This document shows, in pieces, positions 9,090 to 19,486 of a stretch of DNA of 64,000 bases. How positions within the stretch are numbered: position 1 is the stretch's first letter; every line of letters starts with the position of its first letter. The notes below the pieces were generated by a model. That model saw only the letters and a program-made list of their open reading frames with translations. It was not told the DNA's origin and made no database searches. The DNA comes from Photobacterium piscicola (lineage in GTDB: Bacteria > Pseudomonadota > Gammaproteobacteria > Enterobacterales > Vibrionaceae): contig NZ_FUZI01000002.1 of assembly GCF_900166965.1 (NCBI RefSeq), positions 434,001 through 498,000 of the forward strand, given 5' to 3'. The translations under genes and the position numbers were made by a program.

Positions 9090-9524
9090 TTAACGTCGAT
9101 AATGTTGCGGCATACTTTTTTGTAAGCTCAGCATTAATTCTGCTTCTGCTTTTGGCAAGTCGCACTCTTTCATTAACTCGTTAACATCTGCCCCTAATTC
9201 AACCATCTTGCTGGCACGGCTGTATAATCGCCCACCAGAATCATTCATGGCGATCTCATTTTGACGTTCTTCAACCCGTTCCAGCTGCTCAATCATATCA
9301 ACCAATTTATTACTCATACCAATACTGCCAGTACGTAACTCATTAAATTGTTTCGTTAAACTTTCATGCTGTAAACGGCTATTTTTTAATACTTTTTCAA
9401 TAGCTGAAAATTTCACTTCTAATGCTTTTCGCGCTTGACGTTCACGGTTAATTAATACCGCCGCCGTTATCGCAATCACCACTGAAATCGCAACAGGTAA
9501 CCATTGTTGAAGTATTATATCCAT
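9090..9524 (-). CDS. DUF2802 family membrane-anchored coiled-coil protein
   Basis: The 144-residue protein has one N-terminal membrane helix (about residues 8-24), a long charged coiled coil (about 27-95), and a C-terminal helix-turn-helix-like region (GADVNELMKECDLPKAEAELML) typical of DUF2802. The family regularly follows cheW in Vibrio and Pseudomonas chemotaxis clusters, as here, where its ATG overlaps the cheW stop by 1 nt. Biochemical role is not established. It converges with the plus-strand FlhB-C gene with only 21 nt between; no terminator is visible. Confidence 0.85.
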   Translation of the reverse strand: MDIILQQWLPVAISVVIAITAAVLINRERQARKALEVKFSAIEKVLKNSRLQHESLTKQFNELRTGSIGMSNKLVDMIEQLERVEERQNEIAMNDSGGRLYSRASKMVELGADVNELMKECDLPKAEAELMLSLQKSMPQHYRR

Positions 9525-10018
9525 TACAAATATGCGACCTCATCCCACTCGTCTTCTGACAACAGTTTGTTTAAATCAACTAATATCAATAACTGATCAT
9601 CATGGTTGCTCACACCTTGAATAAATTTGGCACTTTCTTCAGTACCAACACAAGGGGTGCTATCAATTTCAGAGTTACGCAGATAAACCACTTCCGCCAC
9701 ACTGTCGACTAAAATGCCAATCACTTGTGTTTCCGCTTCAATGATCACAATACGCGTGCTATCTGAAATATCACCACGCTGTAAGCCAAAACGAGCACGA
9801 GTATCAATAACGGTAACAACATTGCCACGTAAATTAATAATACCGATCACGTAATCTGGTGCACCGGGGACTGGCGCGATATCTGAGTAACGTAACACTT
9901 CTCGCACTTGCATAACATTAATGCCATAGGTTTCGTTTTCTAATTGAAAAGTCACCCATTGCAAGACGTGATCGTTAACGCCATCTTTTTGTATTTCCGT
10001 TATATTTACTTGGGACAT
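9524..10018 (-). CDS. cheW: Chemotaxis coupling protein CheW
   Basis: CheW links chemoreceptors to CheA in polar arrays. The 164-residue protein is one CheW domain covering nearly all its length: WVTFQLENETYGINVMQVREVL at the start and the receptor/CheA-contact segment GIINLRGNVVTVIDTRARFG in the middle (about residues 63-82). It follows parP by 20 nt and is the penultimate gene of the flhA-che transcription unit. Confidence 0.96.
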   Translation of the reverse strand: MSQVNITEIQKDGVNDHVLQWVTFQLENETYGINVMQVREVLRYSDIAPVPGAPDYVIGIINLRGNVVTVIDTRARFGLQRGDISDSTRIVIIEAETQVIGILVDSVAEVVYLRNSEIDSTPCVGTEESAKFIQGVSNHDDQLLILVDLNKLLSEDEWDEVAYL

Positions 10019-10038
10019 AGTCTTTCCTCTTTAATGCC

Positions 10039-10762
<724 letters not shown>

Positions 10763-10770
<8 letters not shown>

Positions 10771-11545
10771 CGTAGGCCAACCTTGTTAAATGACTCAGGA
10801 GGGTTTTATAAGCAAAAACCCCTCGACAATTATGAGCATACAATGACGGTGGCATATGTTTAATACTGGCATCACGGAACTTAGTATCAATAGGAATAGC
10901 AGACATCCACACTTGATCTGGGTAACGTGTTTTTAAGTCTTGTAACGTTTGTAATGATGCACGAGTACGTTTGTCATACATCGTTGGTACGATAGTGACA
11001 TCAAATCCTGATGGCTTAGAACGCTGCATTATCTGCAAGGTACGCAACATTCGCTCTAAGCCTTTCATGGCTAAAAATTCCGTTTGTACTGGAATTAAAA
11101 TTCGATCACTGGCTGCCAATGCATTGACCATCATCACCCCTAAAATTGGCGGACAGTCAATTAATACATAATCATAATCAGCAGCAACACTGTGTAGGGC
11201 TTTTTTTAATACTAACCCCATGCCACTGCGGTTCCCCATCGAACGATCTAAAGTCGCTAATGACATATGGGCTGGAATGATATCGATATTTTTAAATGTG
11301 GTGCTTAAAATCAATTCTCTGACGCCATCACGCGTGATCTCAGGCAGTTGAAATAAATCAAACAAACTGGCTGGTACATAATCAGCATCAAAATTTAAAT
11401 ATGTTGTCAATGAACCATGCGGGTCGGTATCAACCACTAATACCCGTTGGTTCTGTTCACTTAATAATCCAGCTAATGCTATGGTAGTGGTCGTTTTCCC
11501 TACTCCACCCTTTTGGTTTGCAATACTCCAAACAACCACCGTCAA
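10763..11545 (-). CDS. parC: ParC, ParA/MinD-like ATPase for polar localisation of chemotaxis arrays
   Basis: A 260-residue Soj/ParA-type P-loop ATPase with the deviant Walker A QKGGVGKTTTTIALAGLL at residues 9-26, switch I around DTDPHGSL and Walker B DYVLIDCPPILG. In Vibrio this chromosomal ParA homologue (ParC) places chemotaxis arrays at the old pole and recruits them to the new pole. Placement between cheB and parP supports this rather than chromosome partition, since no parB is nearby. It starts 4 nt after the cheB stop. Confidence 0.92.
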
Positions 11546-11549
11546 CTCC

Positions 11550-12734
11550 TCACGACAAACCTAATTCAATTAAAATACATTCAGCAATACGGTCGAGGGG
11601 AAGATCATGACTAGAAATGCCAGCTTTAGCAACTGCTTGTGGCATACCATATACGACACAGCTATCTTCATCTTGTGCCCAAACGGTCGATCCATTGGCT
11701 TTTAACATCCGCGCACCTTCACGCCCATCAGCACCCATGCCTGTCAGCACTATCGATAGCACCCGATCATTAAACACTTTTGCCGCTGATCCAAACGTCA
11801 CATCAACACAAGGTTTATAGTTCATTCGATCGCCACCATCAATAATTCGTAACCGTGCTCCAACGTTACGTCCATCGACCATCATCTGCTGTCCACCTGG
11901 CGCTAAATAAGCAACACCAGCGCGTAGTATATCGCCATCTTGGGCTTCTTTTACTTCTATACGGCATAAGTTATTCAATCGAGCGGCAAAAGCGGCGGTA
12001 AATGTCACGGGCATATGTTGCACTAACACAATCGGGTGAGGAAAATTAGCCGGTAATTGAGTTAATATTTTTTGTAAAGCAACCGGGCCCCCCGTAGATG
12101 TACCAATGGCTAATAACTGATATTTTTTCCCTGATGCACGAAAATGAAATGGCATTGATGGCGTCATTACCGAACTCGCTATTGCTGAACCAGCCAATGT
12201 ACGTCCAACACTTGAAGTAACAGTGGAGGTTGCTGTTGCCATCACCTTAGTCGGTGTCGCTGCGGTATGACGCACCGACGGAATAGATGCGGGTTTGATT
12301 ATCGCTGCGACACTACTATTGCGGCGCAAATAAAACCGTTTACCTGCTAATTCTGCTACGCGTTTTTGTAATAAATCGACAGCATCATCACGATTACGGG
12401 CAATATCTTCAAATTTTTTCGGTAAGAAATCTAATGCACCAGCATCCAGAGCATCTAACGTTGCTTTAGCGCCAGCTTGGGTTAAAGAAGAAAACATCAA
12501 AATAGGTGTTGGGGCTATTTTCATTATTTCACGGACGGCAGTGATTCCATCCATCACCGGCATTTCAATGTCCATCGTAATAACGTCAGGTTGCAACGCT
12601 TTAACCAACTCGCACGCTTCTTTGCCGTTAGTTGCATTACCTACAACAGTTAATCGAGGGTCTGCATTAATAATTTCACTGACACGCCGACGGAAAAAAC
12701 TTGAATCATCAACAACTAACACCTTTATTGCCAT
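11550..12734 (-). CDS. cheB: Protein-glutamate methylesterase/deamidase CheB
   Basis: CheB demethylates receptor glutamates when phosphorylated by CheA. N-terminal receiver domain with Asp9-Asp10 and phosphoacceptor Asp55 ([13 protein letters not shown]), a variable Ala/Thr/Ser-rich linker (about residues 140-205), and the C-terminal methylesterase domain with catalytic Ser in [10 protein letters not shown], His in VLVQHMP and Asp in [11 protein letters not shown]. Length 394 aa is somewhat long because of the linker. A 74-nt gap separates it from cheA. Confidence 0.97.
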   Translation of the reverse strand: MAIKVLVVDDSSFFRRRVSEIINADPRLTVVGNATNGKEACELVKALQPDVITMDIEMPVMDGITAVREIMKIAPTPILMFSSLTQAGAKATLDALDAGALDFLPKKFEDIARNRDDAVDLLQKRVAELAGKRFYLRRNSSVAAIIKPASIPSVRHTAATPTKVMATATSTVTSSVGRTLAGSAIASSVMTPSMPFHFRASGKKYQLLAIGTSTGGPVALQKILTQLPANFPHPIVLVQHMPVTFTAAFAARLNNLCRIEVKEAQDGDILRAGVAYLAPGGQQMMVDGRNVGARLRIIDGGDRMNYKPCVDVTFGSAAKVFNDRVLSIVLTGMGADGREGARMLKANGSTVWAQDEDSCVVYGMPQAVAKAGISSHDLPLDRIAECILIELGLS

Positions 12735-12808
12735 TTGTTTTCATTCCTTTACATAAACAACACCGCAAGCCTAAACACTGGCGGTTTACGGGGTATCATT
12801 GTTAATAA

Positions 12809-14995
12809 TTAACGTCTTACATAATGATTTAATAAATTAGGTACATCTAAAATAAGCGCAATATGACCATCACTGGTAATGGTAGCCCCTGCCATTCCTG
12901 GCGTTCCTTTGAGCAATTTATCTAACGGTTTAATCACGACTTCTTCTTGACCAATCAAACTATCAACTACAAACCCGATCCGCTGATGACCCGTTTGTAC
13001 AATCACCACATGACCAAAACTATTATGTTGTTTGTTCGTTGTTGATTTTTTTGATAACCAATCTTGTAAGTAAAATAATGGAATCGCTTTATCACGCACA
13101 ATAATGGTTAATTGACCGTCAACGGTATGGGTTTTAGTCAAATCTAAGTGGAAAATTTCATTCACATTTGCTAACGGCAAGGCAAAAGGTTGCTGAGCTA
13201 CGCCGACCATTAATGTTGGTAGAATCGCTAATGTTAACGGTACCTTAATGTCAATACGTGTCCCTTTTCCTAAGGTAGAATCAATCACGATTGAGCCATT
13301 AAGTTGGTTGATACTGGTTTTAACCACATCCATACCAACACCACGTCCGGAAATATCTGAAATTTCTTTTTTAGTTGAAAAACCCGGTGCAAAAATCAGA
13401 TTATAAGCATCATTATCACTCAAGCGTGAAGCTGCATCGTAATCCATCATGCCGCGATCAATCGCGATTTGACGCAATCTATTGGCATCCATTCCACTAC
13501 CATCATCAGCGATAGTTAATCGAATATGATCCCCTTCTTGCGAGGCTGATAATAACACTTTACCCACTGGCGATTTGCCTGCCAGCTCTCGTTCTGCAGG
13601 CATTTCAATACCATGATCAACTGAGTTACGGACTAAGTGTACTAATGGATCAGCAAGTGCTTCCACCAAGTTTTTATCAAGATCGGTATCTTCACCCACC
13701 ATCTCAAGCACAATTTCTTTATTGAGACTACGGGCTAAATCACGTACCACTCGCGGAAAACGACCAAAGACTTTCTTAATCGGCTGCATGCGAGTTTTCA
13801 TTACCGCCCCTTGAAGATCCGCAGTCACAACATCTAATGTTGATACCGCTTTTGACATTTCTTCATCGGTGGTATTTAAACCTAAGCTAACCAGTCGATT
13901 ACGCACCAATACCAACTCGCCCACCATATTCATAATGATATCGAGAGTCGAAGTATCAACACGTACCGTTGTCTCCGCTTGAGGCTTATGTTTATCTTTA
14001 GCTGCTGGTAATGGTGAACGATTAGCAGGCTCACTGACCACTGTTGGCGCGACTGACACTGGGTTTTCAGTGACTGGAGCTTCAATAACAGGTGTACTGA
14101 CTGCCGCTTGATTCACACTAGCAGCATGATCAACCTGAGGTGCACAACCAATACCATGTAATTCATCTAATAAGCTTTCAAATTCATCATCAGTCATTAA
14201 ATCATCGTTAACAACGGCAAGGTTTTCATTTTCACTAGACGGCATGGGGGTCGTAACTGATGTGGTCGTCGAAATATCAACCGCAGCAAACGAACTGCCA
14301 GCACCGGGCGCATTGCCACTACCATGTAACTCATCTAATAAACGTTCAAACTCATCATCGGTAATATCATTACTTTCAACACTTGTAACAGTATTAGCGA
14401 TAACAGCGGTTGATGACGACGATGGTGAATTACCTACACCATGCAATTCATCTAATAAGCGTTCAAATTCATCTTGAGTGATATCGTCAACAGAATTAGC
14501 CGCAATCGCACTTGTCGGTGCAGCAGCCGCAAGAGGTTGATGACTAACCACAGCAGTTTCAGCCATTGTCTTTTCAACAATATCGACTGTCGCTGCAACA
14601 ACTGCTGGCGGTAAACTGTAATGATGCAACTGATCCAACAAAGTTTGATCGGCTTTGCTTAATGGTTGATGCTCTTGTACTTGAGCAAACATCACATTAA
14701 TACAATCTAGCGCTTCTAAAATGACATCCATCAATTCTGATGTCACTTTACGCTTACCCGTACGTAGCAAATCAAAGACGTTTTCCGCGCCATGACAAGC
14801 ATCAACTAACTCAGTTAATGATAAAAAACCTGCGCCACCTTTTACGGTATGAAAACCACGGAAGATAGCATTTAATAATTCACTATTATCTGGACTACGT
14901 TCAAGTTCAACTAATTGCTCAGACAATAATTCAAGGATCTCTCCGGCTTCAATCAAAAAGTCTTGTAGGATATCTTCATCTAAATTAAAACTCAT
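12809..14995 (-). CDS. cheA: Chemotaxis histidine kinase CheA with three repeated LID-type motifs
   Basis: CheA autophosphorylates and feeds CheY and CheB. The 728-residue protein has an HPt (P1) domain with phospho-His49 (FHTVKGGAGFL), a long low-complexity region (about 150-340), then dimerisation, HATPase (NSVDHGIE, DDGSGMD, GRGVGMDVV) and C-terminal CheW-like domains. I recognise no P2 domain. Three copies of a D-I-T-x-D-E-F-E-x-L-L-D-E-L-H-G motif occur at about residues 171-186, 210-225 and 267-281. This position matches the region reported to bind ParP in Vibrio CheA (LID); that identity is my inference. Confidence 0.96.
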   Translation of the reverse strand: MSFNLDEDILQDFLIEAGEILELLSEQLVELERSPDNSELLNAIFRGFHTVKGGAGFLSLTELVDACHGAENVFDLLRTGKRKVTSELMDVILEALDCINVMFAQVQEHQPLSKADQTLLDQLHHYSLPPAVVAATVDIVEKTMAETAVVSHQPLAAAAPTSAIAANSVDDITQDEFERLLDELHGVGNSPSSSSTAVIANTVTSVESNDITDDEFERLLDELHGSGNAPGAGSSFAAVDISTTTSVTTPMPSSENENLAVVNDDLMTDDEFESLLDELHGIGCAPQVDHAASVNQAAVSTPVIEAPVTENPVSVAPTVVSEPANRSPLPAAKDKHKPQAETTVRVDTSTLDIIMNMVGELVLVRNRLVSLGLNTTDEEMSKAVSTLDVVTADLQGAVMKTRMQPIKKVFGRFPRVVRDLARSLNKEIVLEMVGEDTDLDKNLVEALADPLVHLVRNSVDHGIEMPAERELAGKSPVGKVLLSASQEGDHIRLTIADDGSGMDANRLRQIAIDRGMMDYDAASRLSDNDAYNLIFAPGFSTKKEISDISGRGVGMDVVKTSINQLNGSIVIDSTLGKGTRIDIKVPLTLAILPTLMVGVAQQPFALPLANVNEIFHLDLTKTHTVDGQLTIIVRDKAIPLFYLQDWLSKKSTTNKQHNSFGHVVIVQTGHQRIGFVVDSLIGQEEVVIKPLDKLLKGTPGMAGATITSDGHIALILDVPNLLNHYVRR

Positions 14996-15004
14996 AAATT
15001 CCCT

Positions 15005-15724
15005 CTAAAATCCAAGACTTGAAAGTAAATCATCAACATCATCTTGCGATGAAACCGTATCTTTACGTTGCTGAGGATTAATAATAGGTCCTTCCGCAGT
15101 AACCCCTAATGGCAGCAGCTCTACGCTAGAAGATGATGCTTGTTCTATTCCAAATGCTTGCAGAATATCCAACATTCGATCTTCAACTTCATGCACCAAG
15201 GTGATCACTCGTCGTATGACTTGCCCAGTAAGATCTTGAAAATCTTGTGCCATTAAAATATCGGTTAAATGCTCTCGTAATAGTGAGCTATCTTGATCAA
15301 CTTGAAGCAGTAACGCATTAATATCATGACAAAGCTGTTTAAAATCAGTTAACGCAATTTGCCCCACCATTAAGCGCTGCCATTGCGGATGCAGGCTATG
15401 TAATGTTTGTTGTAATTGCTCAGCAATCGGCAAGGTTATTTCAACCGCATCCATAGTTCGGTTTGCCGCTGCTTCTGTTTTATCAATTACATAAGATAAA
15501 CTGTCGCGCGCATCAGGAATATCGGTTCTCGCTAAATCGTTCCAGCGAGGATCCAACCGAAAACTCACCAATGAATCGTGTAACTGGCGAGTCATTTTTC
15601 CAACTTCCTCATACATAGGCGCATGATGACGTTCAACTAAAGTTTGCACGAGTGTATTGGCTTGTTGTTGCTGGTTTTGTTCAAGCAACACCACTAACTG
15701 CTGTGCTTGCTCCAATGAAATCAT
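15005..15724 (-). CDS. cheZ: CheY-P phosphatase CheZ
   Basis: CheZ speeds dephosphorylation of CheY-P. The 239-residue, mainly helical protein shows the catalytic region MAQDFQDLTGQVIRRV (about residues 171-186) with the conserved Asp and Gln. Its C-terminal tail DDVDDLLSSLGF matches the CheY-binding amphipathic helix. It lies between cheY and cheA, 9 nt from cheA. Confidence 0.96.
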   Translation of the reverse strand: MISLEQAQQLVVLLEQNQQQQANTLVQTLVERHHAPMYEEVGKMTRQLHDSLVSFRLDPRWNDLARTDIPDARDSLSYVIDKTEAAANRTMDAVEITLPIAEQLQQTLHSLHPQWQRLMVGQIALTDFKQLCHDINALLLQVDQDSSLLREHLTDILMAQDFQDLTGQVIRRVITLVHEVEDRMLDILQAFGIEQASSSSVELLPLGVTAEGPIINPQQRKDTVSSQDDVDDLLSSLGF

Positions 15725-15755
15725 GATTATATTTCCCTATGCCAAAACACAATCA

Positions 15756-16151
15756 CTATTGTAATCGTTCAAAAATCTTTGCTAGTTTTTCTTTTAATGT
15801 CACTGCATTAAATGGTTTTACAATATAACCATTAACGCCAGCTTGAGCGGCCTCAATGATTTGCTCACGCTTAGCTTCAGCTGTAATCATTAACACAGGT
15901 AAATGCTTTAATTGCTCATCCGCACGAATCTGACGTAACAAATCAATACCTTGCATTCCTGGCATATTCCAATCTGTTACTACAAAATCAAAATCACCAC
16001 GTTTTAATAGTGGTAGTGCTGTTAGACCATCATCTGCTTCTACTGTGTTATTAAACCCTAAATCACGCAGTAAATTTTTTACAATTCGACGCATTGTTGA
16101 AAAATCATCAACAATAAGAATTTTCATGTTTGTATTCAAAATTGCCTCCAC
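15756..16151 (-). CDS. cheY: Chemotaxis response regulator CheY
   Basis: Single-domain receiver that binds the flagellar switch when phosphorylated. Residues Asp15-Asp16, phosphoacceptor Asp60 ([12 protein letters not shown]), Thr in MITAEAKRE and Lys in GYIVKPF are all present. The 131-residue reading starts [10 protein letters not shown]; initiation at the internal Met9 would give a 123-residue protein. FliM in this window carries the N-terminal peptide that should bind it. Confidence 0.97.
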   Translation of the reverse strand: MEAILNTNMKILIVDDFSTMRRIVKNLLRDLGFNNTVEADDGLTALPLLKRGDFDFVVTDWNMPGMQGIDLLRQIRADEQLKHLPVLMITAEAKREQIIEAAQAGVNGYIVKPFNAVTLKEKLAKIFERLQ

Positions 16152-16208
16152 AGCGAAACCTGTGTTGTTCTTAGTTATAAAATAATTATGGTTTATGTTT
16201 TATTGAAA

Positions 16209-16931
16209 TTAGGCAGCCCAAGCTTGTAATTTAGCTCGTAAGCGCTGCATCGCTTGGCTATGAATCTGACAAATACGTGATTCACTGACACCAATAACAG
16301 CACCAATTTCTTTTAAATTCATTTCTTCGTCGTAATACAGCGATAACACCAAGGCTTCACGTTCTGGTAAGGTTTTTATCGCCGCAGCTAAACTATGGCG
16401 AAAACTATCATCAACAACATTCTGCAACGGCATATTTTGATCAATATCATCCTCATGCATCATGGTTTCTTCACCACCAGCAAGATCGGCAATACCCACA
16501 ATACGGCCACAATTAACGTCATTTAATGCTTGATGATATTGCTCTAGCGGCATCTCTAGAAACTGTGATATTTCAATGTCCGTTGGATCTCGTCCAAGGC
16601 TGTGCTCTAGTTTTGCAATCGCATCACTAATACGCCGACTATGTTTGTATACAGATCGCGGTACCCAATCACCACGTCGAATATCATCTAGCATCGCACC
16701 ACGAATACGAATTCCAGCAAAGGTTTCAAAACTAGCCCCTTTAGTAGGATCATAATTCTGTTGCGCTTCTAATAAACCAATCATGCCAGATTGAATTAAG
16801 TCTTCGACCAAAACACTGGGTGGCAAACGCACCATTAAATGATGAGCTATTCGTTTAACCAACGTCGAATAACGCTCAATAAACGCCTGTGGGCTTTGTT
16901 GGTAACGGCTATAAGTTAACGTTTTATTCAC
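16209..16931 (-). CDS. fliA: RNA polymerase sigma factor FliA (sigma-28)
   Basis: FliA directs late flagellar genes and is inhibited by FlgM (58416-58724). The sequence shows sigma region 2 (LVEDLIQSGMIGLLEA), region 3 and region 4 (LKEIGAVIGVSESRICQIHSQA). A GTG at 16931 is chosen as start: a GGAGG motif lies 9 nt upstream and the protein begins VNKTLTYSRY, giving 240 aa. The ATG further upstream (16982) would add 17 residues unlike the family. The start overlaps the flhG stop by 8 nt, suggesting coupling. Confidence 0.96.
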   Translation of the reverse strand: MNKTLTYSRYQQSPQAFIERYSTLVKRIAHHLMVRLPPSVLVEDLIQSGMIGLLEAQQNYDPTKGASFETFAGIRIRGAMLDDIRRGDWVPRSVYKHSRRISDAIAKLEHSLGRDPTDIEISQFLEMPLEQYHQALNDVNCGRIVGIADLAGGEETMMHEDDIDQNMPLQNVVDDSFRHSLAAAIKTLPEREALVLSLYYDEEMNLKEIGAVIGVSESRICQIHSQAMQRLRAKLQAWAA

Positions 16932-17814
16932 GAAAAGTAGCCTCCATGGCTCGTGGTTTGTGCACCAACAATCGTTCAACAAAAAACTCTAAATGTCCGC
17001 CGGGGTGATGCGGAAGTGGCCATGTCATTGCTTTTGATGCTAATGAATTTAATGCTAATGCCGCCGGACTGTGTGGGAATGCTTCGACCACTATTTTTTG
17101 GCGTTTAACCGCTTGGCGAACATTGTCATCAAGTGGAATACATGCCGCAAGCTCAAGGTTAGCATCAAGAAAACGTTCGGTTACTCGAGTTAGCTTAATG
17201 AATAAATCACGCCCTTCACGATAACTACGTACCATGTTAGCCACAATCTTAAACCGTTGAATATCATACTCACGACTCAAAATTTTCATTAATGCGTATG
17301 CATCTGTGATCGAAGTCGGTTCATCACAAACCACAATAATGATGTCTTGAGCAGCACGAGCAAAACTCAGCACCATGTCTGAAATACCCGCGGCAGTATC
17401 AACTAAGAAAAAATCAATATCATACTGTAAGTTGCTGAATGCTCGAATTAACCCTATATGTTGCGTCGGGGTTAATTCAGCCATATTTTGAGTACCTGAA
17501 GCCGAAGGTATAATTTTTACGCCGTAAGGGCCTTCGATAATAATGTCTTCAAGTTCACACATTCCCGCCAATACATGCGACAGATTGCGTCCTGCACGTA
17601 AACCAAGCATTACATCAACATTCGCCAATCCAAGATCAGCATCAAGTACCATGACCCGCTTGCCTTGGCGCGCCATTGAAATTGCCATATTAAGAGTGAC
17701 ATTGGTTTTACCTACGCCCCCTTTACCACCTGTAATCGTAATGACCTTCGTCGACGTTAATTGGGTCATTCGACGTAAACCACTCGCTTGATCGTACATG
17801 ATGTTCTCAGTCAT
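16924..17814 (-). CDS. flhG: FlhG (FleN), MinD-like regulator of flagellar number
   Basis: FlhG restricts polar flagella to one by antagonising FlhF and FlrA. The 296-residue P-loop ATPase has the deviant Walker A GGKGGVGKTNVTLN (about residues 28-41), DADLGLANVD, and the membrane-targeting C-terminus usual for this family. The start at 17814 (MTENIMYDQASG) overlaps the flhF stop by 8 nt; an upstream in-frame Met at 17847 lies wholly within flhF and is less likely. Confidence 0.95.
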   Translation of the reverse strand: MTENIMYDQASGLRRMTQLTSTKVITITGGKGGVGKTNVTLNMAISMARQGKRVMVLDADLGLANVDVMLGLRAGRNLSHVLAGMCELEDIIIEGPYGVKIIPSASGTQNMAELTPTQHIGLIRAFSNLQYDIDFFLVDTAAGISDMVLSFARAAQDIIIVVCDEPTSITDAYALMKILSREYDIQRFKIVANMVRSYREGRDLFIKLTRVTERFLDANLELAACIPLDDNVRQAVKRQKIVVEAFPHSPAALALNSLASKAMTWPLPHHPGGHLEFFVERLLVHKPRAMEATFRE

Positions 17815-19435
17815 AAAAATCAGCCGAAATGTTATCTGAGCTATCACTAGACCAGAGATGAGATTGCTGTGACAGTTCTAGTTCTAACAACTCATTTGCG
17901 CGCGAAACGAGATAATTCCCGGTCGCTACTTTCAAGTCTTCAGGAACCCGTTGACCATCCGCTAAATAGGCAATCGGTAACGCATTTTGAATAGCGACAC
18001 CGATGATTTCACCTAAACTCAACGATTCATCCAACTTGGTTAATACACAGCCCGATAATGGAATACGACGAAAATGTTCAAGTGTTTCTTGTAGTACTCG
18101 TCGTTGGGATGTCGCAGGCATCACTAAATAGCTGCGGATTTTAGCGCCGCTATTTTGCATTAAGGTATCTAATTGTTCTGACAAACGAATGTCGCGTTGA
18201 CCCATACCGGCGGTATCAAGCAGCACTAATCGACGATGACGCAACTGATGAAGTATATCGGCCAGTTCCTGTGCATCTTTAGCAACTCTTACAGGACACC
18301 CCATAATTCGGCCATAAGTGGCCAATTGTTCATGGGCGCCAATACGGTAATTATCGGTGGTCACTAACGCTATTTGTTGAGGACCAAACTCCATCGCAGC
18401 TCGTGCCGCTAATTTGGCAACCGTGGTTGTTTTTCCAACCCCTGTCGGGCCAAGTAATGCCACCACGCCACCATTTTCTAAAATACAGTCGTCCGTGGTC
18501 ACTAATTGATCGGCTAATAAATCAAGTAAAGCGGGCCAGGCTTCATTGGTAGGCAAATCTTCCGGTATATAGCACGCTAATTGATCAGCTAATTGATCGG
18601 ATAATCCCATCTTTTCAAGCCGTTTGATCATCATCGCCCGCATCGGTTCTTGGCGTTCAACTTCTTGCCACATTAACCCTGATAATTGATGTTCTAATAA
18701 ACGTCGAATAGACACGATATCGGCTCGCATCGCATCTAATTCATCATCTTTTTTGACATTTTTTGCTTCATAACGACTCGGATCTAAACGAGGTTTACGC
18801 GCGGTACTAGCATAGTCATTTCGCCCAACATTTGTCTCGTGTTCATAATGTTTTGATGATGGACGAACATAATTCCCCACATTGAGATCTTGTGCCGAAT
18901 CATCATAACGACGAGCCTGTTTCGACTGAGATAACGACCGTTGTCTGTCGGTGCTAGCGTGTTGACGCTGTTGTTCATGACTCTCGCTGTGGTAATAATG
19001 CTGTCGAGCTTGATCGCGACTTAACTCATTAGTGCTATTTAGCGCTGATTGTTGCTGATGCTGGGTTTGATGTTTAGATTGGCGTTGCAACAAGGCAGTT
19101 AATGAATCCACTGAGGCCATATTATCGCTCCCCTCTGTTGCTGCGGCATAATTTTGCAGTACGCTGGCAAACTGCTTTGAAACAGAAGGCGTTACATTAA
19201 CTTTATCATCCGCCAGTTTTCGCCTTGCTTGGCCTAAACCTTGTTCTAATTCATCACGTACGGCATGGTTTGTTTTTGCAACTGGTTGGCTTGTTTCTGC
19301 ATCAACTGCAGCCACTATCTCAACCCCACCCGAGACTTTTTTATTTGACATAATCACCGCATCAGGGCCAAGTTCTTCTTTGACTTCGCTAAGTGCGGTT
19401 CTCATATCCTTGGCAAAAAATCGTTTAATTTTCAA
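17807..19435 (-). CDS. flhF: FlhF, SRP-type GTPase for polar flagellar placement
   Basis: FlhF marks the pole where the flagellum is built. The 542-residue protein has the basic N-terminal B domain (MKIKRFFAKDMRTALSEV), a long Gln/Ser/His-rich low-complexity middle (about residues 115-225), and the NG GTPase domain with GPTGVGKTTTVAKLAARAA, DTAGMGQRD and TKLDES. It lies between flhA and flhG in the conserved order and overlaps flhG. Confidence 0.96.
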   Translation of the reverse strand: MKIKRFFAKDMRTALSEVKEELGPDAVIMSNKKVSGGVEIVAAVDAETSQPVAKTNHAVRDELEQGLGQARRKLADDKVNVTPSVSKQFASVLQNYAAATEGSDNMASVDSLTALLQRQSKHQTQHQQQSALNSTNELSRDQARQHYYHSESHEQQRQHASTDRQRSLSQSKQARRYDDSAQDLNVGNYVRPSSKHYEHETNVGRNDYASTARKPRLDPSRYEAKNVKKDDELDAMRADIVSIRRLLEHQLSGLMWQEVERQEPMRAMMIKRLEKMGLSDQLADQLACYIPEDLPTNEAWPALLDLLADQLVTTDDCILENGGVVALLGPTGVGKTTTVAKLAARAAMEFGPQQIALVTTDNYRIGAHEQLATYGRIMGCPVRVAKDAQELADILHQLRHRRLVLLDTAGMGQRDIRLSEQLDTLMQNSGAKIRSYLVMPATSQRRVLQETLEHFRRIPLSGCVLTKLDESLSLGEIIGVAIQNALPIAYLADGQRVPEDLKVATGNYLVSRANELLELELSQQSHLWSSDSSDNISADFYD

Positions 19436-19486
19436 ACTTAGTTCCCTATCAGCAAGTGCTTAAATTAGTGTTCACTTTCAACATTA

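Noticed and set aside
12735..12808. A hairpin between cheA and cheB as a terminator
   Set aside because: The stem (ACCGC/GCGGT) is only 5 bp with a 19-nt loop and no T run; cheB is probably read from the same transcript.
14140..14490. CheA repeats as a CRISPR-like or DNA-level repeat
   Set aside because: The similarity is at protein level within one coding frame, with diverged codons; spacers are unequal. No CRISPR array is seen anywhere in the window.
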